This document shows, piece after piece, positions 1 through 11,232 of a stretch of DNA of 64,000 bases. Every line of letters starts with the position of its first letter. Position 1 is the stretch's first letter. Source of the stretch: Eleusine coracana subsp. coracana (taxonomy: Eukaryota; Streptophyta; Magnoliopsida; Poales; Poaceae); assembly GCA_032690845.1 (NCBI GenBank), contig CM064417.1:13236501-13300500 (forward strand), read 5' to 3'. The translations under genes and the position numbers were made by a program. The notes under the pieces are model-generated. The model was not told the DNA's origin, did no database searches, and saw only the letters and a list, made by a program, of their open reading frames with translations.

Positions 1-87
1 GAGGCCAGCACGTTCACGGTGGGCAACTTCATCGACGGCGACGTCTGGCTTGCCGGCACGTCCATCCCCTTCACCACCGGCTTGTGA
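1..87 (+). CDS. C-terminal end of an unidentified protein (5' end outside window)
   Basis: Frame 1 is open from the first base to a TGA at 85-87 and gives 28 residues ending NFIDGDVWLAGTSIPFTTGL. The reading frame is GC-rich, with G or C at nearly every third codon position, as in true grass exons; the sequence just after the stop becomes AT-rich, which fits a 3' UTR. I do not recognise the family from so short a tail. No splice acceptor is needed to explain the open frame, but the fragment could be the end of a longer last exon. The gene body lies to the left of the window. Confidence 0.5.
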   Translation, partial: EASTFTVGNFIDGDVWLAGTSIPFTTGL

Positions 88-924
88 GCTGGTCATGCAT
101 CACGGCCGGATGGATGGAGAAGAAATAATTGAACGGGCGGCGTCCGGAGGTGAAATCAATGCGCCGATTACAGGTCGTTTCATTCATGCTGTCCTCCTCG
201 TAGTTGATTCTTTTTGTTCTTGGTCCCCAATTGTACCACCATCTTTATTATACGTGCATGATATGTCCAACGAACGTTACTCCGTATAAATACATTATTA
301 AAATTATACACGTACGGGCGTACGTGCTCCCTTTTTCTTTCTTTCCAGCTGTTCACGGTGCGAATGTTTTCCGTCGATTATTGGCACCAAATAAGTTGGA
401 GAGTGCAGCTGCGTCGGTCATGGACAGTGCAAGCGCTTCTCAGTCAGTTGATCGGTGGTGGATCATTCACTGCTGCTTCCGCCGTTGATCACGCGGTTGG
501 TCTGGTCTCTGTGCAGGGCTGAATCATGATCAAGAAACGGGCCGAGCGACAAACGGATGTCTTCTGTTCTGCCGGTGATCGTGGCCTTTAGTTCTCGCAC
601 ATCCACATGATCCATCCACAGTAGCGGGTCAAAAGTTTTCCATCTGTATTTCCAATAAGAAGTAGTACTGCACACATTCGACTTCTGTCAAATTTACGAG
701 AGTGGCGCCTGTATTTAAGTCAGACATCTCATTTGAAGTTCAAAAAAAAATAATAACCAAACTAGGTTCTAATAGGTACTGTCAAATTGAGCCGCACGCA
801 CACATTATTGCTCAAACGTTTGGCTACTGCAACATGAACAAACGTGGGCGGTAACTACATCCAAGATGAACACAATACGCGCTTATTTCTGAACAACAAA
901 CATGGACCGTAAATCCGTAATGCA
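88..924. other. Intergenic, probable 3' UTR of the left-edge gene then no gene
   Basis: The first few hundred bases are probably 3' UTR of the partial gene. The remainder is moderately AT-rich with short open frames in several registers and no recognisable domain, repeat or RNA gene. Confidence 0.5.
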
Positions 925-1395
925 TTACTGCCGAGATGAACTGAACACAATATCTTTTATCTGAAGAAGAACGAACATGGACCTTAACGACAATGGATTA
1001 TCCAAAATAAACTCAACAAGAACACTACAACACGCAGACCAGGCACTGGAAGCACGAGCCACGAATAGATTCTCCCTGGTTAGCTTCACAAAGGTATGGA
1101 TAACGGCGACCGCCCGATCCATGCTTCTGCCGTATGGGGAAGGCATGGATGTGGGCATCCAGTTCTCGTAGCCTGAGAAGGCGTGCCAATGTCCGCTTCC
1201 GTTGGTGAAGCCAGTGACGGAGGCGTCGTAGGTTGTCAGGGCGATTGTGGTCGGGACGCGACCATAACCCTGGATGTCGAGGGTGATCATCTGCCTTTCT
1301 GCAAATGCTCTCGGTTGATGCTGTTGCTGTTCTCCCAGCGAACCGAGGCTGCTTCTTGCAAGAGCCAACATGACGAAGATTAGCAAACCCTGCAT
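925..1395 (-). CDS. Secreted RIP-like short protein (possible truncated ribosome-inactivating protein)
   Basis: Taking the ATG at 1395, which lies about 57 bases below a TATA box, the product is 156 residues; an upstream in-frame ATG at 1488 is less likely because it lies above the TATA box. The first ~18 residues (MQGLLIFVMLALARSSLG) form a signal peptide. Around residues 46-90 a segment with TYDASVTGFTNGSGHWHAF followed by YGRSMD has the spacing of the central beta-sheet of type 1 plant ribosome-inactivating proteins (rRNA N-glycosidases): a strand ending in an Asp, then xGFxNxxGxWhxF, then a Tyr before a helix. The family is usually 250-300 residues and its catalytic Glu/Arg helix lies further on; I see no such helix, so the protein appears truncated and probably inactive. 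Family assignment is by pattern only and could be wrong. Confidence 0.4.
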   Translation of the reverse strand: MQGLLIFVMLALARSSLGSLGEQQQHQPRAFAERQMITLDIQGYGRVPTTIALTTYDASVTGFTNGSGHWHAFSGYENWMPTSMPSPYGRSMDRAVAVIHTFVKLTRENLFVARASSAWSACCSVLVEFILDNPLSLRSMFVLLQIKDIVFSSSRQ

Positions 1396-1451
1396 GGTTG
1401 TGAACTGTCTCGAAGCTTGGAGGAAGTGTGAAGCCAAGGTCCGGTCTAGCA

Positions 1452-1459
1452 AATATATA
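1452..1459 (-). promoter_or_regulatory. TATA box of the RIP-like gene
   Basis: On the minus strand this reads TATATATT, 57-64 bases upstream of the ATG at 1395. The spacing fits a short 5' UTR of about 25-30 bases and supports the downstream ATG as the start. Confidence 0.45.
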
Positions 1460-1640
1460 CGCAGAGGCAACTGCATCAGTACGTACAAGAGCTAATTGGA
1501 GCAGCAGTTGGAGAACGCAAGAAGCGCCACTACACACCAGGAGGGAGTGGGGCATGTGAGCAGCAGTTTTATGATGCATATTACAACCAATAATTATTGG
1601 TAGTAGTTAAAATCTGATGGTCCAGATTAATTGCCCTTCC

Positions 1641-1747
1641 ATCACTAGTACAACCAGTAAATTAGGGTAGTATTGAATTTACTAGGATGTTACCATTGTA
1701 TCACTAGCACAACCAGTAAATTAGGGTAGTATTGAATTTACTAGGGT
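1641..1747. repeat. Two-copy tandem repeat, 59-bp period
   Basis: A block beginning ATCACTAG at 1641 recurs at 1700 and includes the same ACAACCAGTAAATTAGGGTA core; the second copy is slightly shorter. A recent local duplication in non-coding DNA upstream of the RIP-like ORF. Confidence 0.75.
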
Positions 1748-1749
1748 AG

Positions 1750-2906
1750 TATTGGAAAACGATTAAATGACAATGTTGTAAATATTTTTATTAATTATCA
1801 CAAAATATTTTGATACACAATGCCCACAACGACTGATCACGCTGAGTGAGTTTATTTCATTTCCTTGTCCCATTTCTCTGCTTCTGCTAGGGTTCTTCCT
1901 GGCAGCAGCAGCGGCCAGTCGTCTAGAGATGCGACACTCGGCTGTGTGTGAGTCGCGGCTTCCGCATGGACCCAACACGGCGGAGATCCGGCGTTGGTCC
2001 GTGGAGTGTGGGTGTCAGGTCACCCACTGAAGAAATTTTCTTTTATATTAATGAACGCCAGCATCAATCCTTTTCTTCGAGTCAAATAGTGTGAATATTT
2101 TGACCCTATTGATGACCACACAATGCTAACAAAACTATGAGCCACAGCCCTGCATTGATCTGGTCCTGGGTAGGATGGGGAGGGTATATTGACTGGTGAC
2201 TAAGTATGACAGGAAATTTGGCAGTGGTTCAAGGATGGCGATGTAGGTGCTGCAAAATCAACCGAGTCAATATTCACTGATCTGCTGTACCGTTGCCTCA
2301 CAGATGTGTTCTTTGGCAGGTTAACACTGCATTTTTATTGTTCAGGTGCAGAACAAGAAATCTATCTGAAATCCTAAGTGCATTATGCAGAGCTTCAGCT
2401 ACCCCAGGTTCCCAGCAAATGTGATGTTTCAGGGCACAGTGGGTTTTATTTTGGTTGTTAGCAGATATTTGCATGCTCCACATTATTTACACTTACACTC
2501 CAGCGCAGATGAATAGCATCATGTTACAACTAAGTGAGAATCATTACAAACTGTCCTAAAAAAAGTACAATTTTATTCAGATGATATACCAATAGTAAAC
2601 ACATAGGATTAGGACCTGCTGAAGTGATCAGAGACCTCATCAGCTCCTGGTTGATAAAGGGACTGGACCAACTACCTCCATTGCAACCACACCTCTGGAG
2701 CTCTGGTCTAGGTCATCAACAATGAACTTTGCCAATACTTTTATCGGAATTCTGGTCCATGGTCCAGAATTGTCAATTTTATAATCGTGAACTGGGTCAG
2801 CATAACCTTATGAATGTTTACCTGTTCTATCTCTGGTCAGACCAATTGCCATTGGCTCCAACTGTAATCTCACTCAGTTGTACAGAGTATGGACATTGGC
2901 CACAAG
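1750..2906. other. Intergenic, no gene recognised
   Basis: Only short open frames with no conserved domain. The stretch separates two minus-strand genes, so part is likely 3' flank of the NB-ARC gene and part upstream sequence of the RIP-like ORF. Confidence 0.5.
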
Positions 2907-4376
2907 CTAGTTACTATTGCCAATATCTTCATGGTGGTCTCTTCTCCTCTTGTTAAGAAGTCGTTTCTTGAGTGCTACCACATGTTGATGATGAGCTGTA
3001 CTTGTGTCGCATGTCGCGATGTAGCTTACGTACGGAGGAATGCGTGAGTGCCACACTAGCACATCAAACCGTGTCTCCCCTACGAGGGGAAGGGAGCTGC
3101 CGGTGAGCAGCTCCGGCATCGTGACCTTGGGCAGCTCGCTCGGTGCCACGCCGGTCAATTTGCGCCCATTGTAGAACAAGCAAGGAGTACCCGGTGTGTC
3201 CTTCACCGGTTGGCAGAGATAGCATACTGCATCAAAGTCGTCGCCAGTGACATCGAGCTGCAGCATTGTCGCCTCGGCATACACCTTGTGCACGCGGCGC
3301 CATGAACATGCGCTCAGGTCGGCGGTGCCCAGCGATGCGGCGACGATGTTGGCGGCACGGAATGGTGCCAAGTCACCCATGCCATCATCGCACATCTCCA
3401 TGGCAATGCGTAAGAGGTCCGGGCGCTCGTTAGGGTCCGCAGCCCCGAAGGCAAGCGCCCTAAAAAAGTACCAAAGCTCCTCCCGGCGCGGCGGGTGTAG
3501 CCTGAGCGGCGGGACGGTGCCCAGCCTCAAGTGTGCCTCTGTCCTGCAGATGATGATGATCTTTGTCCCTCTGTGCGTGTGATCGTGAATGGCTGAGTGG
3601 AACCTTCTCCATGATTCCTTCGCGTCCGTGTTGGCATCGATGATGTCGATCACAATCAACGACCTTGCGGTGAAGTCAAACGAGCCCGAAAGATTCCCAT
3701 GGCTGTCTACATCGAGCTCGTCACTACGGAGACGATGGATCTCGGTGAAGCGCTCCCGCACCCTCTCATCAAGGCAGACGTGTTCTACCAAGGTCCGCTT
3801 CCCGACATCAGGAGGGCCGATGATAGGGAGGACATCCAGCTCTTGAGAAGGCTTCAACAAGAAGCCGATGACTTCTTCCTTCTCCATCTGCCGCCCAAAC
3901 ATGCACCTCTCCAAAAACAGGTAGGCACTGTATGGCTGCTTGGTAAGCCGAGGGCAGCTGTTCAGAAGCACGACGATCTCCCTCATGTCGCCCAGCGCAG
4001 CTTCCATCGTTTCCACCATGACGGGTAGAACATCAAAGGTATCCCCGCTCAGAGCAGGCCTTGTCTGCGATAGAGATCTGCTCATCATGGTGCGCGATCT
4101 CCTGCTCCTGCTGGGATCGGTGGCTCGCCACCTGACGGCGTCGAGTGCGTAGCCGGCTCGACACAGCTCTTGTCTCAGCTTGTTGAGCTGCAGCAGCATC
4201 GCTCGGTTGTCGATCTGCCGCCCCTCGGCTTCCTCAACGATGACGCGAGCTCGCACCAGCGTTCGCTGCAGCCTGATGGTGGTGTCCGTGGCACCGCGCT
4301 CCTGATACTTCTTGATGAGGAAGGAGAACAGTCGGCCGACAAGGTCGCTCGCCACCGCGGGCAGTAGGATGTCCAT
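2907..4376 (-). CDS. NB-ARC (CC-NBS) protein without LRRs, degenerate P-loop
   Basis: An uninterrupted single exon of 489 residues. Residues 1-85 are a leucine/arginine-rich helical region like the Rx-type coiled coil of grass CC-NBS proteins. The NB-ARC domain starts near 165: a P-loop-like IIGPPDVGKRTL at 185-196, a kinase-2-like SLIVIDIID at 239-247 and a good RNBS-B GTKIIIICRTEAH at 270-282. Residues ~380-470 replace the LRR with a block containing FDVLVWHSRIPPYVSYIATC, which I recall from other short grass NBS proteins. The P-loop has lost the usual second and third glycines and has Arg where Thr/Ser follows the Lys, and the kinase-2 motif lacks the usual double Asp, so nucleotide hydrolysis is doubtful. 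The known role of the family is intracellular immune signalling; the role here is inference. The start is fixed by a TATA box ~65 bases upstream and by being the first ATG. Confidence 0.8.
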   Translation of the reverse strand: MDILLPAVASDLVGRLFSFLIKKYQERGATDTTIRLQRTLVRARVIVEEAEGRQIDNRAMLLQLNKLRQELCRAGYALDAVRWRATDPSRSRRSRTMMSRSLSQTRPALSGDTFDVLPVMVETMEAALGDMREIVVLLNSCPRLTKQPYSAYLFLERCMFGRQMEKEEVIGFLLKPSQELDVLPIIGPPDVGKRTLVEHVCLDERVRERFTEIHRLRSDELDVDSHGNLSGSFDFTARSLIVIDIIDANTDAKESWRRFHSAIHDHTHRGTKIIIICRTEAHLRLGTVPPLRLHPPRREELWYFFRALAFGAADPNERPDLLRIAMEMCDDGMGDLAPFRAANIVAASLGTADLSACSWRRVHKVYAEATMLQLDVTGDDFDAVCYLCQPVKDTPGTPCLFYNGRKLTGVAPSELPKVTMPELLTGSSLPLVGETRFDVLVWHSRIPPYVSYIATCDTSTAHHQHVVALKKRLLNKRRRDHHEDIGNSN

Positions 4377-4440
4377 GGCTTGTGTCGTGCTCCCTCACCC
4401 GTGGAATCTGGCTGAGTGATCGTCAAGCAGCAGCGTCCAA

Positions 4441-4448
4441 AATATATA
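4441..4448 (-). promoter_or_regulatory. TATA box of the NB-ARC gene
   Basis: TATATATT on the minus strand, 65-72 bases upstream of the ATG at 4376. This is the usual distance for a plant core promoter with a ~35-base leader. Confidence 0.5.
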
Positions 4449-4453
4449 GTGTG

Positions 4454-5592
4454 TTTGGCGTGCTATTAGGAGTATCCGTGCGTAATGACTGTCAATTCCG
4501 CCTTGACTTTGACTTATCCCAAGACATTAGAGAACCTTCAATTTTATTCGAGCATTTTCTCTTAATGGAGGCCACCGTATCCTACACGCGCTACTAATTC
4601 CACCACCACTGCGGCTGGGTGGACTTGTGGGTCAAAACCATACTTTACTCATTACTCATGCATGTAATCAGCTCAGGAGAGCTAGGAGGCCAACCAGTGG
4701 CTTCCTTCAGACAGCTCCGGCACTATTTTTTTTAGAAAGTTTTTGTTTAATTTTGAGAACAAACTTTTTATCTTAAAGTTTTAGACAAACTTTTTTTTTT
4801 AAAAAAATGGTCTTAACTTTTCAGTAGGGAGTTTTTATTCAATTTTTTTTTACAAAACTTTACACTCTGCAGCGTCTCGGACGGACCCATCCTTATGGCA
4901 CAGTCCCCACCAACCCAGTGTGATCCCAAATATCTGTCCCCACCAACATTCATCCTCATACTATAAATATAAAGCATTAATTTTTATAATTACGCTGTAT
5001 TTTTATGTGCATAAAGGAAACTATGCACAACAGTTAACTTGTGTCATTAGCAGCAGCAAATTAGAGTATATAAAAATGTGATTTTTTTAAAACAAATATT
5101 AATCCTGAGATTTGTACAACAATTGATTGATAAACAATAATAATCTGGACCAACTAATATTTTTAACAACATTACTCGTACAGTACAGTACGATCTACTC
5201 GTACCAGTAGTAACCATTTGACATGTTTCGTTACCCGTGTGACTTCTCTGAAGAAGTCTGTTGTGTACAGGAGGAAAAACAACACCCCAATGTTGTTTGC
5301 ATGAAGCTTATAACCATTGCTTCTGAATACACCAATAAAGATGTTTCAATATATACATATGTCAGTACAATGCCATGAATTGTGTTTTTATAACATCTTA
5401 TATACAGTGCGTAAATTCAGTTGTTCATTTGTTGAATACTATCCCAAAGAGGAGATTATCCAATGCAGCCTGTAACTTAATTGATGTCCTTTTCATACAG
5501 TGCACTATACTGACTCAAGTTACAACACATTTTTCCTTAAAAAAACAGAGGAGATTCAACTAGTCCTAAAACGATGCATACTAGACTACAAT
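4454..5592. other. AT-rich intergenic DNA
   Basis: Contains homopolymeric T/A stretches at about 4725-4860 and no convincing open frame, RNA gene or complete repeat. Upstream flank of the NB-ARC gene on its right side. Confidence 0.5.
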
Positions 5593-6640
5593 CACTACTA
5601 TAGAATCAGTATTTAGTGATGGGGATGTAACCACAATAGAGATGCAAATCGAAGTCATCTCTATTTTTACATCGCTAAATCTAGATCTATAGAGACGGGA
5701 ATTTAGACGTCATTAAATCCAGAACTATAGACACGTCACTTATCCCGTCCCTAATTTTTCTAGGGACGAAACTCATCGCTGTCGCTAAACATCGTTCTAA
5801 ATAAAAAAAACAAAATAGGTCCGGCCTTGCCCGGCCCAGTGGAGCCCCGAGCTCGAGGGCCACCGCCGCCAGATCTGGCACGCCCGAGGCCGCCACCACC
5901 GGATCTGCGAGGGAGGCGTGCCATTGGTTGAGAGCTTGACGAGGGAGGCGCGCCGTCGGTTGATAGCTCGGTGAGGGAGGCGTCGGTTGAGAGCTCGGCG
6001 AGGGAGACGGATTGGTGGAGTCCGCCGGCGCCGAATCCGGTGAACTCGAGGGCCGGCATCGGTTTCTGCAAGCCCGATGCCGGGGGGAGTGGAAGCCACC
6101 GCAGTGGAGGGAGAAGGCGCGGCGAGCGCCGTGTGCGCGAGGCGGAGGAGAAGGACGCCACCACCGGATCCGCAAGGCACGAGGCGGAGGAGGAGGAGGC
6201 CACCACCGGATCCATAAGGCACGAGGCGGAGGAGGAGGTCGCCATGGAGGGAGGAGCTCGAGGGTGAGCGCGGTGATGGCAGGGGAGGGCAAGTCGAAGC
6301 TCGGGGATGGCGTCGGGAGAAGGATGGAGGCGAAGGGGAAGTGGGGAATATGGGCGACTAGGTTTTCCCATATGACAAAGATATATCTCCTCATACCGTC
6401 CGAACAATTCATATTAGAATAATCTATAGAGTCTATCTCTTAGATGCATATTTCTACCCTAGTTGTTGTTTGCTTTAATTCTTATCCAACTGGTTCCAGG
6501 TTCGAATCCCCACCAGCGCATGTAATTTTTTTTCTTTCATATGAATGTGCAGCTCTGTAGCGACGGGAAAAAAGAAAAAAAAACATTCAGGCGATGGGGC
6601 TTTGCACTTGTAGCGACGGGAAAAAGAAGCATATACCTTA
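5593..6640. mobile_element. CACTA-like element fragment (left end plus GC-rich body)
   Basis: Begins CACTACTATAGAATCAG and is followed by subterminal 'gacggg/cgctaaa' type short repeats, then a GC-rich body (about 5,800-6,330) of CCACCGGATC-type repeats in alternate frames, the same organisation as the two better-bounded CACTA elements at 55.9 and 62.7 kb. GTAGCGACGGG motifs recur at 6,557 and 6,610 as expected of a subterminal region. No matching right terminus ending TAGTG was found before the copia fragment begins, so the element is truncated or its boundary is decayed. The long Pro/Arg-rich open frames here are compositional and not genes. Confidence 0.45.
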
Positions 6641-6654
6641 CCACCGTGCCACAA

Positions 6655-8927
6655 ACATATTTTTGAATTGGGAAAAATAATTAAAACCCTACGATCTGAT
6701 CGTGGAGGTGAGTACTTGAGCCATGAGTTTGGAGATCATCTAAGACAATGTGGAATTGTTCCATAATGGATGCCACCCGGAACACCTCAAATAAATGGTG
6801 TGTTCGAGCGGAGGAACCGAACCTTATTTGACATGGTTAGGTCAATAATGAGCCAAAGTGATCTTCCATTGTCCTTTTAGGGATACGCGCTAGAAACTGC
6901 TGCTTTCACTTTAAATAGGATTCCATCTAAATCTGTAGAGAAGACGTCATATGAGATATGGATCGGGAAGCGTCCCATGCTGTCTTTTCTCAAGATTTAG
7001 GGTTGTGAGGCTTATGTAAAACGTATGACGTCTGATAAGGTTTCTTCCAAGTCAGATAAATGTTTCTTTGTAGGATATCCTAGGGAAAACAAAGGATATT
7101 ATTTCTACAACCGGGAGGCGGGCAAAGTGTTTATCGCTTGGAATGGTGTCTTTCTAAAAAAAGAGTTTCTCTCACGAAAGATAAGTGGGAGGACAGTGCA
7201 ATTTGAAGAAGTTCAAGAAACACTGGAAAATGTTTCTTCTCCCACTGAACCTCAATTGGAACAGGTTGCACAAGATGTTGTAGAACCTATTGTTGAGACA
7301 CCAGCCCTACGTAGATCTGAACGGACACGTAGCGCACCTAAAAAGTTCACACTCCTAATGACGGGGCAGCGCGACATATTATTGTTGGAGCCTAAGACAT
7401 ACATGGAAGCAATGATGGGACCAGACTCTGAGAAATGGCTTGGAGCCATGAGATCCGAATTAGAATCTATGAGAGAAAATCAAGTTTGGAACTTCATTAA
7501 TCCACCTGATGGTGTTAAAACCATTGAGTGTAAATGGGTTTTTAAGAAAAAGATAGACAAGGATGGAAATATTCACATCTATAAAGCACGATTGGTGGCG
7601 AATGGTTTTAAACAAATTCAAGGTGTTGATTATGATGAGACCTTCTCGCCCGTCGCTATGCTAAAGTCTATTCTGATCCTCCTAGTAATTGCCGCATACT
7701 ATGATTATGAGATATGACAAATGGACGTCAAAACGGCTTTCCTTAATGGAAACCTAAGTGAGGATGTGTATATGACATAGGCTGAAGGTTTTATTGATCC
7801 ATAAAATGCTGGGAAAATATGCAAACTTCGGAAGTCCATTTATGGACTGAAGCAAGCATCTCGGAGTTGGAACCTTTATTCTGATGAGGAAGTCAAAAGG
7901 TTTGGCTTCATCAAGAATGAAGAAGAGCTTTGTGTTTACAAAAAGGCTAGTGGGAGCGCACTTGTATTTCTAGTCCTTTATATGGATAACATATTATTGA
8001 TCAGAAATAATATTCCAATACTTGAAGATGTTAAGTCTTCATTAAGAAAAAAGTTTCTCAATGAAGGACTTGGGAGAGGTATCATATATTTTGGGCATTA
8101 ATATCTACAGAGATAGATCAAAAGGGCTAATTGGATCAAGCCAAGACACGTACATCGACAAGATATTGAAATGGTTCAATATGCAAGATTCTAAGAAAGG
8201 TTTCTTGCCCATGTTGCATGGCATTACTCTTAAGAAGATGAGAGCGATCCCGTATGCTTCGACTATCGGATCCATCATGTATGTCGTAATATGTGCGCGC
8301 CCAGATGTAGTTTTTGCTCTAAGTGCTACAAGAAGATTCCAATCAAACTCAAGAGAAGCTCACTGGGTGGTTAGTAAGAATATCCTAAAGTACTTAAGAA
8401 GAACTATAGGTATGTTCCTATTTTATGGAGGTGAGGAAGAGCTCATTGTAAATGGTTACACCGACGCTAGTTTCCAAACTGACAAGGACGATTGAAGATC
8501 ACAATCTGGATATGTATTTTGCCTCAATGTAGGCGCGGTGAGCTGGAAGGGTTCCAAGAAAGATACGGTTGCTGACTCAACAACGGAGGCGGAATACCTT
8601 GCTGCTTCAGAAGCTGCGAAGGAAGCTGTTTGGATCAGAAAATTTGTTTCTGAGTTGGGTGTAGTTCCTAGTGCGTGCAGTCCAATGGACCTCTATCGTG
8701 ATAATAGTGGTGCCATTGCACAAGCCAAGGAGTCTAGAGCGCATCAAAAGAACAAACACATACTACGGTGTTTTCATCTCATCCGGGACATTGTTTGTCG
8801 AGGTGACGTGAAGATATGCAAGGTGCCCACGGATTCAAACATTGCTGTTCTGTTGACAAAACCTCTCTCTCAGCCCAAGTATGAGGCACATATGAGATTC
8901 ATGGGTATTAGATATCTACATGATTAA
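6655..8927 (+). pseudogene. Ty1/copia pol remnant (integrase to RNase H)
   Basis: Conceptual translation starts inside the integrase core with DRGGEY at about 6,700, continues through the integrase C-terminus, the GKR-type linker, and the reverse transcriptase N-terminus (ECKWVFKKKIDKDGN, YKARLVANGFKQIQGVDYDE near 7,530-7,650), then AFLNGNL, SIYGLKQAS and a YMDN variant (usually YVDD) of the catalytic motif near 7,980, and ends with a copia RNase H (DSTTEAEYLAASEAAKEAVW near 8,570; last codons YLHD before the stop). At least five in-frame stops (for example near 6,765, 6,880, 7,000, 7,718 and 7,780) and a frameshift near 8,060-8,070 disable it. Gag, protease and the N-terminal half of integrase are missing. 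The order protease-integrase-RT-RNase H is that of Ty1/copia, and the motifs resemble the Angela/Tork group. Confidence 0.85.
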
Positions 8928-9835
8928 TGTATGAAAGATTATATAATATCTATGTTTATATATGATTGAATAAAGTGCTATTCTGTTCCTTGGATAATAA
9001 TTATTTTATTAATTGGCAAGTACGTGACTTGTTTGTGAAACTCATTGTTCTTTCATAATATTATCCTAAATGATTCCTAGTTCCTTATCATTATGTGGGA
9101 TAATGATGATTCATGAACTAGCACATATATTGGTTGATGATCATGTTTTACATATCATAGATATGGAGATATCAAATCTAAGGTGTTGGATTGACCCACT
9201 AATAGACTCTACTGAGATGTTATTATGGTGCCATCAGTTGTTGTCTTGTATGATGTACCTTCAGGATCCTTAGACCTGAGATCGTCATGATTCCCAGAAT
9301 ATGTAATAGCACGCTTAGGGGTTACCAAACGCTATTCCGTAACTGGATAGTCATAAAGGTAATTTTCGGGTATGATATGAAATATGTCGTGGGGTGTGAG
9401 CGATCAAGATGGAATTTATCCCTCCTGATAATAGGAGAGATATCTTTGGGCCCCTCGAGTTAGATGGATTTGAAAGTGCATGGCCATGCCAATGTGATTA
9501 AAAGTTAATCACGATGACTAAGAGTTAGTCATGATAAATTCACTAGACGTTCGAGTGAATGATCGAGCTATTATAGGGATGGCACGTATCTCGCATTGAG
9601 CTTGACTGATATCATGAGGCAAAGGGATCTGTGAATGTGTATGTCAAAGGTTCAGCCGATATGATCTTTATGTGTACGCGAGAAACAATATGTGCTGCTA
9701 GGTGCCGCTATTGATTTATGATTTGAAAAATAGTTTTTACATCATTGTCATGTACATGTGAACCTAACGGGTCACACACTTAACGGGTTGGAACATTGCT
9801 TGCCTACGTGATTGTCTCTAGTGCAAGTGGGAGAT
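8928..9835 (+). mobile_element. 3' non-coding part of the truncated copia element
   Basis: About 0.9 kb between the RNase H stop and the polypurine tract GTGCAAGTGGGAGATT at 9,820-9,836. No open frame of note. A long spacer of this kind is normal in this copia group. Confidence 0.55.
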
Positions 9836-10322
9836 TATTGGAGATATGTTCAAGAGACAATACGGATTTGATTCGTATGTGAGGGTCATACGGATATTTA
9901 TCCGTGAGGGATTAGTTCACTAATGGGCCAACTAGTCGAGACCCATTAGAGGGATCTATATAAGTGGAGGCGGGGCAAGGGGTACAAGACACCAACAGCC
10001 CATAACCCTAGCCGCCATGCTCCTCTCTCTCTTTCCCACAAAACCCTAACCATGTTGTCGGTGCTAGCACGCCGTGCACGGTGCTTCAACCCCGTACATG
10101 TGGATACCGCGAGGAGGCGCTGTTGTTGCTACGGTGCTGGACGGCTGGACTAGGAGGAGACGATTGACGTGATCGACTACTTCCACTACACCGACACGTG
10201 ACTACATTGGATCGAGCTGCTCCAACTTTCGCTTCCGCTCCACCTGCGCGTCTAGTGGTAACGAACCATGATCCCTCTTGTAAGGTTTTCTGGTTGAATG
10301 ATAGAAATTGTTTCATGCTATC
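9836..10322 (+). repeat. 3' LTR of the truncated copia element
   Basis: The sequence after the AAGTGGGAGATT tract begins TATTGGAGATATG (consensus TGTTGGAGATATG with one change) and contains a promoter-like TATATAAGTGG at 9,957-9,967, as expected of an LTR U3/R region. The right boundary is approximate: the characteristic TTTCATGCTAT near 10,310 marks the end region. No 5' LTR exists in the window, so the element is 5'-truncated and no target duplication can be read. Confidence 0.55.
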
Positions 10323-10340
10323 GTAGCTCCCTGTTTCCCA

Positions 10341-10877
10341 TCAAATAGATCAATTACAATACTGATAATTCAAAATATAAACATTAAAGAGACTTACATT
10401 GTTACTTGTATGACTCTTTTAGCCACCACCCACTAGACATGAATGTCTTAACAAGTCTTAAGAAAACATTAGTTGTAAAATTATTACTAATTTGCTGCTA
10501 GGTGCTACCACTCGTTTACTTGACAATAGATATCAATTACTAGTAAGTAAGATGAGTAAGAAATTGGAAAAAATCTGCTGCAAAATAGTGAATTTATGAA
10601 ATTTACATCTATGAAAAAGATACCGGTAATAGGTGTGATCGACTACAACTTATAATTTACAAGATCAAATACTTAACTGGATTGGTTTATAACGTGACAC
10701 AGATTCCTCCAGCATCGGGCCATAGTATGATCATCCTTGAATCCTCTATATGCAAAAGATGAATCAACGTGAATCTAGAGCCTTAAGGAGTCCAGCGCAA
10801 ACGAGATCGCTGGTTTTGCCTTCAGAAATTGGGGAGATTAGACCTCGTCAGGGCCTCTAGCGGCGTCGAGCATTTGT
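10341..10877. other. AT-rich intergenic DNA
   Basis: No coding signal or recognisable repeat between the copia LTR and the MITE. Confidence 0.4.
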
Positions 10878-11232
10878 GGGCACATCTCCAAAAGCGTTCC
10901 AAAAAAATGACTCTAAAAGAATGTTTTTAGTAACAGTTCAAAAATTATTAGGGTAATTTTTTTGTCTTTTTTAATAGTTCTCTCTAAAAGTGGATTAAGA
11001 AAATTTTTAATTGGGTTACCTCAACATTTGGAGCCACAACGACATTAATTATTTTAAAAATATAAGGATTGGAGCCCCCCAAATTTCTCATTGTTTTTAA
11101 CTATAAATAAGGTGAATTTCGGCGAAGAATAAATCTGTGAGTTGTTTTGGCGAGCTATTAGAGATCGTTTTTTAGATTCAACCCTATTAATTTGATTTAG
11201 AAAGAGTTTATAAGACTCTTTTTAAGATGCCC
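10878..11232. mobile_element. Putative MITE (GGGCAtCTcc termini)
   Basis: About 355 bp of AT-rich, non-coding DNA between GGGCACATCTCCAAAAGCGT and a right end whose reverse complement reads GGGCATCTTAAAAAGAGTC. These inverted ends resemble the GGGCATCTCCAA termini common in grass Tourist-like MITEs. No clear target duplication is visible, so the limits may be off by a few bases. Confidence 0.4.

Noticed and set aside
5687..6422. Overlapping Pro/Arg/Ser-rich open frames on both strands
   Set aside because: Low-complexity GC-rich CACTA body; frames on opposite strands are mirror products of composition, with no domain.
6485..6530. tRNA T-arm-like GGTTCGAATCCCC
   Set aside because: The flanking bases do not pair into a T stem and no A box precedes it at tRNA spacing.
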